From a bacterium (lineage in GTDB: Bacteria; JAMCPX01), in NCBI GenBank assembly GCA_021789095.1, contig JAJYJX010000025.1, forward strand, positions 1 through 18,695: a DNA stretch of 18,695 nucleotides. The letters are read 5' to 3'. The position numbers and the translations under genes were made by a program. This document shows positions 15,242-18,695 of the stretch, piece after piece (positions within the stretch are counted from its first letter, which is position 1; each line of letters begins with the position of its first letter). The notes below the pieces were generated by a model. That model was not told where the DNA came from. It saw only the letters and a list, made by a program, of their open reading frames with translations, and did not search any database.

Positions 15242-16513
15242 ATGAAGATAATAGCCGATCTGCATGTTCATTCAAAATACAGCAGGGCAACAAGCAAAGA
15301 CATGGATAGTGACAGTATTGCCCTCTGGGCGCACCGCAAGGGCATAAACCTTGTTGGCACAGGTGATTTTACCCATCCCACATACCTTAAAGAGCTAAAG
15401 AAAAATCTCGCACCGTCTGCAAACGGCCTGTTTAAATTAAAGGAATCGAACAATAATGTGCATTTCATGCTTACGACGGAGTTAAGCAATATTTACTCAT
15501 ACAGGGGTAAAACAAGGCGCATACACAACATCCTTACAGCTCCGTCTTTTGAGGCAGTAGATAAAATCAACAGCGCGTTATCAAGGTTCGGCAGGCTCGA
15601 TTACGACGGAAGGCCCATATTCGGATTCAATGCAAAAGAGCTTGTAAAGCTTGTTATGGATGTTTCTGATATGTGCATGGTCATACCGGCTCATGCATGG
15701 ACACCGTGGTACTCGGTCTTCGGCTCAAACTCAGGGTTCGATTCCATTGAAGAATGCTTTGAAGAACAGTCAAAACATATCCATGCAATTGAGACAGGCC
15801 TTTCATCCGACCCGCCCATGAACTGGAGGCTTGAAGCCCTTGACAGGATCACGCTCATATCCAATTCGGATGCCCATTCTCCGGAGAAATTAGGCAGGGA
15901 GGCGAATGTATTGGAATGCGGGATGAGCTACAGCGACATAATATCGACGATAAAGACCAAAGACAATAAACGGTTCCTTTATACAATCGAGTTTTTCCCG
16001 GAAGAGGGGAAATATCATTTTGACGGCCACCGCAACTGCAAGATCAGTTTCTCGCCGGAGCAAACCAATCAGCATGCAGGATTATGCCCAGTCTGCGGCA
16101 GGCCGCTGACCATAGGCGTCTTAAACAGGGTTGAAAAACTGGCAACGAGGAAAGATGGCATAGTACCTGACAACGCGATCCCGTTTAAACATCTTATACC
16201 CCTTAAAGAGATCATGGCAGACATATTGGCCGTAGGGGTAAATACAGTAAAAGTAAATAAAATGTACACCGAGTCTGTGATAGACAAAGGTATATCCGAG
16301 CTTGATATTCTGTTGAACATACCTGAACAGGAGTTGAAGCATATTATGCCTGATACTATGGCAAACAGCATCATAAGCTCCAGGAACGGCATGGTTAAGC
16401 GCGTACCGGGATATGACGGCGTATACGGCAGGATAAGCGTGTTAAAAAATATGAAGCAGGAGAAGCAGCAGAGTCTTTTTCAATCAAAAGGAGGCAATGA
16501 TGGGACTTGTTAA
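15242..16513 (+). CDS. Endonuclease Q family protein (PHP domain, deaminated-DNA repair)
   Basis: A 423-aa protein matching endonuclease Q in length and motif order. EndoQ nicks DNA 5' of deaminated bases (uracil, hypoxanthine) and abasic sites; it was characterised in Pyrococcus and found in some bacteria. The PHP metal-site motifs are DLHVHS (6-11), GTGDFTHP (39-46), Glu80 in TTELS, His151 in PAHAWTPW and NSDAHSP (208-214). A small zinc site follows with Cys266, Cys282 and Cys285 (LCPVCGRPLTIGV). The C-terminal VKRVPGYDGVYG is like the helical DNA-binding tail of the family. The ribosome binding site at 15242 is poor. The last 14 bp overlap the start of the aldolase gene, and the aldolase Shine-Dalgarno lies inside endoQ. 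Confidence 0.87.
   Translation: MKIIADLHVHSKYSRATSKDMDSDSIALWAHRKGINLVGTGDFTHPTYLKELKKNLAPSANGLFKLKESNNNVHFMLTTELSNIYSYRGKTRRIHNILTAPSFEAVDKINSALSRFGRLDYDGRPIFGFNAKELVKLVMDVSDMCMVIPAHAWTPWYSVFGSNSGFDSIEECFEEQSKHIHAIETGLSSDPPMNWRLEALDRITLISNSDAHSPEKLGREANVLECGMSYSDIISTIKTKDNKRFLYTIEFFPEEGKYHFDGHRNCKISFSPEQTNQHAGLCPVCGRPLTIGVLNRVEKLATRKDGIVPDNAIPFKHLIPLKEIMADILAVGVNTVKVNKMYTESVIDKGISELDILLNIPEQELKHIMPDTMANSIISSRNGMVKRVPGYDGVYGRISVLKNMKQEKQQSLFQSKGGNDGTC
16488..16494 (+). promoter_or_regulatory. Shine-Dalgarno for the aldolase gene, inside endoQ
   Basis: AAGGAGG lies within the last codons of endoQ. Two in-frame ATGs follow: the one at 16497 is only two bases away, while that at 16500 is five bases away and is therefore preferred. 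This arrangement makes aldolase translation likely to depend on ribosomes finishing endoQ. Confidence 0.75.
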
Positions 16514-17423
16514 TCTCAGCCATGTATTGCTCAAAGCAAAAGAGCGCGGCTATGCGGTCGGTGCGTTCAATTTCGTCAACATGGAGATGCTTCAGGGTAT
16601 TCTGGACGCCGCCGTTGAGACACATTCGCCTGTAATTATCCAAACAACAGAAGGTGCAATAGAATACGCGGGCATTGATTATCTCGCTTCAATGGCACGG
16701 ATGGCTGCAGAAAAGGCAAATATAGAAGTTGTGATCCATCTTGACCATGGTAAATCCCTCGATACGGTCATGCTTGCGCTCGAGCACGGCTACACATCTG
16801 TCATGATCGACGCCTCGGACAAGCCTTATAAGGAAAACCTGTCTCTGACAAAAGAGGCTGTGGACCGCGCGCACAAGTTCAATGCGTCCGTTGAAGCCGA
16901 GCTCGGCAGGCTGAAAGGCATAGAGGACAACGTGAATGTGGATGATGCAGGCTCAACGCTTGTGGATCCGGAGCAGGCCAAAGAGTTTGTAAAAGCAACG
17001 GGTGTTGACGCACTTGCCCCTGCAATCGGAACATCGCACGGCGCATTCAAGTTTAAAGGGACGCCAAGGCTTGACATGAAAAGGCTCGAACTTGTTGCAA
17101 GCCTTACGGGCATACCGCTTGTACTGCACGGCGCTTCAAGCGTGCCGAAGGGTTCGATAGAAAAGGCAAACAAGTACGGCGCAAATATCAAGGGCGCGGC
17201 AGGTGTGCCCGACGACATTATCAAACAGGCGATCAAGCAAGGCATATGCAAGGTGAACACGGACACGGATCTCAGGCTCGCCTTTACTGCGAGTGTACGG
17301 GAGGAGCTTGCAAAACATCCGGAAGAATTCGACCTGCGCAAGATACTCGGTCCAACAAGGCAGGCCGTGAAGGCAATAGTCCTGAACAGGATAGGGGTCT
17401 TCGGCTCTGGAAACAGGGGATAG
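16500..17423 (+). CDS. fba: Class II fructose-bisphosphate aldolase
   Basis: A 307-aa zinc-dependent aldolase that cleaves fructose-1,6-bisphosphate to DHAP and glyceraldehyde-3-phosphate, or makes it in gluconeogenesis. HLDHG (80-84) carries catalytic Asp82 and the zinc ligand His83. The other zinc ligands are His180 in GTSHG and His210 in LHGASS; Glu134 lies in VEAELG. The phosphate-binding KVNTDTDLR is at 251-259. The length and the C-terminal DLRKILGPTRQAVK are standard for the FbaA class IIB group. Tagatose-bisphosphate aldolase is a close relative and cannot be fully excluded, but no sugar operon is present. It overlaps endoQ by 14 bp and ends 30 bp from the convergent dehydrogenase gene with no clear terminator. 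Confidence 0.93.
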   Translation: MGLVNLSHVLLKAKERGYAVGAFNFVNMEMLQGILDAAVETHSPVIIQTTEGAIEYAGIDYLASMARMAAEKANIEVVIHLDHGKSLDTVMLALEHGYTSVMIDASDKPYKENLSLTKEAVDRAHKFNASVEAELGRLKGIEDNVNVDDAGSTLVDPEQAKEFVKATGVDALAPAIGTSHGAFKFKGTPRLDMKRLELVASLTGIPLVLHGASSVPKGSIEKANKYGANIKGAAGVPDDIIKQAIKQGICKVNTDTDLRLAFTASVREELAKHPEEFDLRKILGPTRQAVKAIVLNRIGVFGSGNRG

Positions 17424-17453
17424 TTTTCTCCAATGTATTTTCAGGGTTAATGA

Positions 17454-18590
17454 CTACTTCAGCAGTTCCCGTGCTATGATGAGTTTTTGGATCTCGGACG
17501 TGCCTGCACCTATTTCAAGCAGCTTTGCGTCCCTGAAGTACCTTTCCACCTTGTACTCCCGCATGTACCCGTATCCGCCCATGATCTGGATCGCCTCGCG
17601 TGCAGCCCTGTTCACCATGTCCGATGCAAACAGCTTTGCAATCGAGGCCTCTTTTGTGATCCGTTTGCCCATGACCATGAGTTCGATCAGATGATAAACA
17701 TACCTGCGTGCGACCTCGAGTTCCGCAGACATGACCGCAAGCTTTTCCTGTATAAGCTGGAACTCTGATATATACTGGCCGAACTGTTTTCTTTGTTTTG
17801 CGTACAGGATTGCCTCATCAAGACACGACTGTGCTATACCAATGCTTGAAAGCGGCGTATAAGCCCGCTCAATATCAAGGGACGAGAACATGTCCTTAAA
17901 CCCGCTCCCCTCTTTTCCCAGCAGGTATTCTTTTGAAATCCTTACATCTTCAAGTACGATCTCCCCTGTTGGTGAACATCTTCCACCAAGCTTTTTGAAC
18001 GGCTGGCCGGTTGATAAGCCTTCCATACCTCTTTCAAGGATAAACGCACACCCTCCCTCTGCTTTTATTGAGTCTGGTTTTCTTGCTATTACAATAAAGA
18101 AATCGGCTATAGGTGCATTTGTTATAAATGTTTTCCTTCCGTTTATAATATAATGATTGCCGTCCTTTTTCCATGTTGTTCTTATTGATAGCGCATCCGA
18201 ACCTGCATCAGGTTCTGTCAATGCCCAGCAGCCTATCTTTTCTCCCTTGATGACACCGGGCAGGTATTTTTGCCTTTGTTCTTCGGTCCCGTGGCGTGCG
18301 ATATTGTTTGCAAAGATCAGGTCTGACGCGTTCAATGACAGGTTGTACCCAAAGCATACCCTGCAATTTTCCTCGTACACGACAGCCTTTGCGTAATAAT
18401 CGCCCATGCCTCCGTACTGCTCCGGCAGGTGCGGTCCAACGTATCCGAGTACCCCTGCATTTTTTAGTACAGATACCGGGAAGGCCTCTTTTTCGTCGCT
18501 CTCGTCCGCAACAGGGGCAAGTTCTTTCAGGTTGAACTTGTGCACCTCGTTTCTTAATTTGATATATTCTTCTTTGTCAGCAAATATCAT
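17454..18590 (-). CDS. Acyl-CoA dehydrogenase, isovaleryl-CoA dehydrogenase-like active site
   Basis: A 378-aa FAD enzyme that introduces an alpha,beta double bond into an acyl-CoA and passes electrons to electron-transfer flavoprotein. WALTEPDAGSD (122-132) and the flavin/adenine motif QIMGGYGYM (335-343) are standard. The C-terminal catalytic position of MCAD is not Glu here but Ala362 in EIGAGTSEIQ. Glu241 in SSLDIERAYTP sits at the place of the catalytic Glu of isovaleryl-CoA dehydrogenase, so this is the IVD-type arrangement, often used for short or branched acyl-CoAs. The ATG at 18590 gives a typical N-terminus but has no strong Shine-Dalgarno. It is separate from the ACAD11-type paralogue at 6750-7958 and not close to it in motifs. 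Confidence 0.93.
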   Translation of the reverse strand: MIFADKEEYIKLRNEVHKFNLKELAPVADESDEKEAFPVSVLKNAGVLGYVGPHLPEQYGGMGDYYAKAVVYEENCRVCFGYNLSLNASDLIFANNIARHGTEEQRQKYLPGVIKGEKIGCWALTEPDAGSDALSIRTTWKKDGNHYIINGRKTFITNAPIADFFIVIARKPDSIKAEGGCAFILERGMEGLSTGQPFKKLGGRCSPTGEIVLEDVRISKEYLLGKEGSGFKDMFSSLDIERAYTPLSSIGIAQSCLDEAILYAKQRKQFGQYISEFQLIQEKLAVMSAELEVARRYVYHLIELMVMGKRITKEASIAKLFASDMVNRAAREAIQIMGGYGYMREYKVERYFRDAKLLEIGAGTSEIQKLIIARELLK

Positions 18591-18616
18591 TTAGCGCTTT
18601 TTTATTGGATAGCTGG

Positions 18617-18653
18617 AATAGGGGCGTCCCGCGTTCTGCGGGACGCCCCTATT
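18617..18653. repeat. 16-bp perfect hairpin upstream of the acyl-CoA dehydrogenase
   Basis: AATAGGGGCGTCCCGC (18617-18632) pairs perfectly with 18638-18653 across the loop GTTCT. Neither side has a real T-tract, only TTTATAAT on the plus strand, so it is more like a dispersed GC-rich hairpin repeat than a canonical terminator, although a bidirectional terminator is possible. It lies 26 bp upstream of the minus-strand ATG at 18590. TATAAA, read on the minus strand just outside the hairpin, could be a -10, but no matching -35 was found. The remaining bases to 18695 show no recognised gene. Confidence 0.7.
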
Positions 18654-18695
18654 TATAATGGTATGTTTATTTGTAGTTGCCTTCACGTTTACCCT

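Overview
The window looks like chromosomal DNA of a Gram-negative, probably anaerobic bacterium. It has densely packed genes on both strands, an AsmA-type envelope protein, GatB, an AmrS-type radical SAM enzyme, two different acyl-CoA dehydrogenases and an endonuclease Q. This mix is compatible with a Desulfobacterota or syntrophic lineage, but that placement is inference and not firm. I found no rRNA, tRNA, CRISPR array, integrase, transposase or phage gene.

Layout. Positions 1-349 (minus) hold the start of rsgA, cut by the window edge. Positions 350-1180 are non-coding and rich in hairpins; they include copy 1 of a 101-bp cruciform repeat. Next on the plus strand come an SDR oxidoreductase (1181-1981), an exported CHRD-domain protein (2228-2731), copy 2 of the 101-bp repeat (2733-2833), a SAM methyltransferase (2845-3432), an aldo/keto reductase (3467-4459) and an amidohydrolase (4540-5415). 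That run meets a minus-strand operon almost stop codon to stop codon.

The minus-strand operon is transcribed from 13870 down to 5419: gatB, an AsmA-family gene, mtnA, a histidine-phosphatase-family gene, an ACAD11-type acyl-CoA dehydrogenase and an APH-type kinase. The first five genes abut, overlap by ATGA, or lie 10 nt apart. The kinase is set off by 245 bp that contain a 183-bp element with perfect 14-bp terminal inverted repeats. The kinase and dehydrogenase are separate-gene versions of the two domains of human ACAD11, and resemble LvaA/LvaC of bacterial levulinate catabolism. This suggests that 4-hydroxyacyl-CoAs are handled by phosphorylation followed by phosphate elimination. The phosphatase-like protein has lost its second catalytic His.

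Divergent from gatB is the plus-strand set amrS (14047-15036), endoQ (15242-16513) and a class II fructose-bisphosphate aldolase (16500-17423) that overlaps endoQ by 14 nt. A minus-strand acyl-CoA dehydrogenase with an isovaleryl-CoA-dehydrogenase-type active site (17454-18590) closes the window, with a 16-bp perfect hairpin just upstream of it.

The most unusual items are the two 101-bp cruciform repeats placed against start codons, the kinase / pseudo-phosphatase / ACAD11 cassette, the inverted-repeat element inside that operon, and the endoQ-fba overlap.
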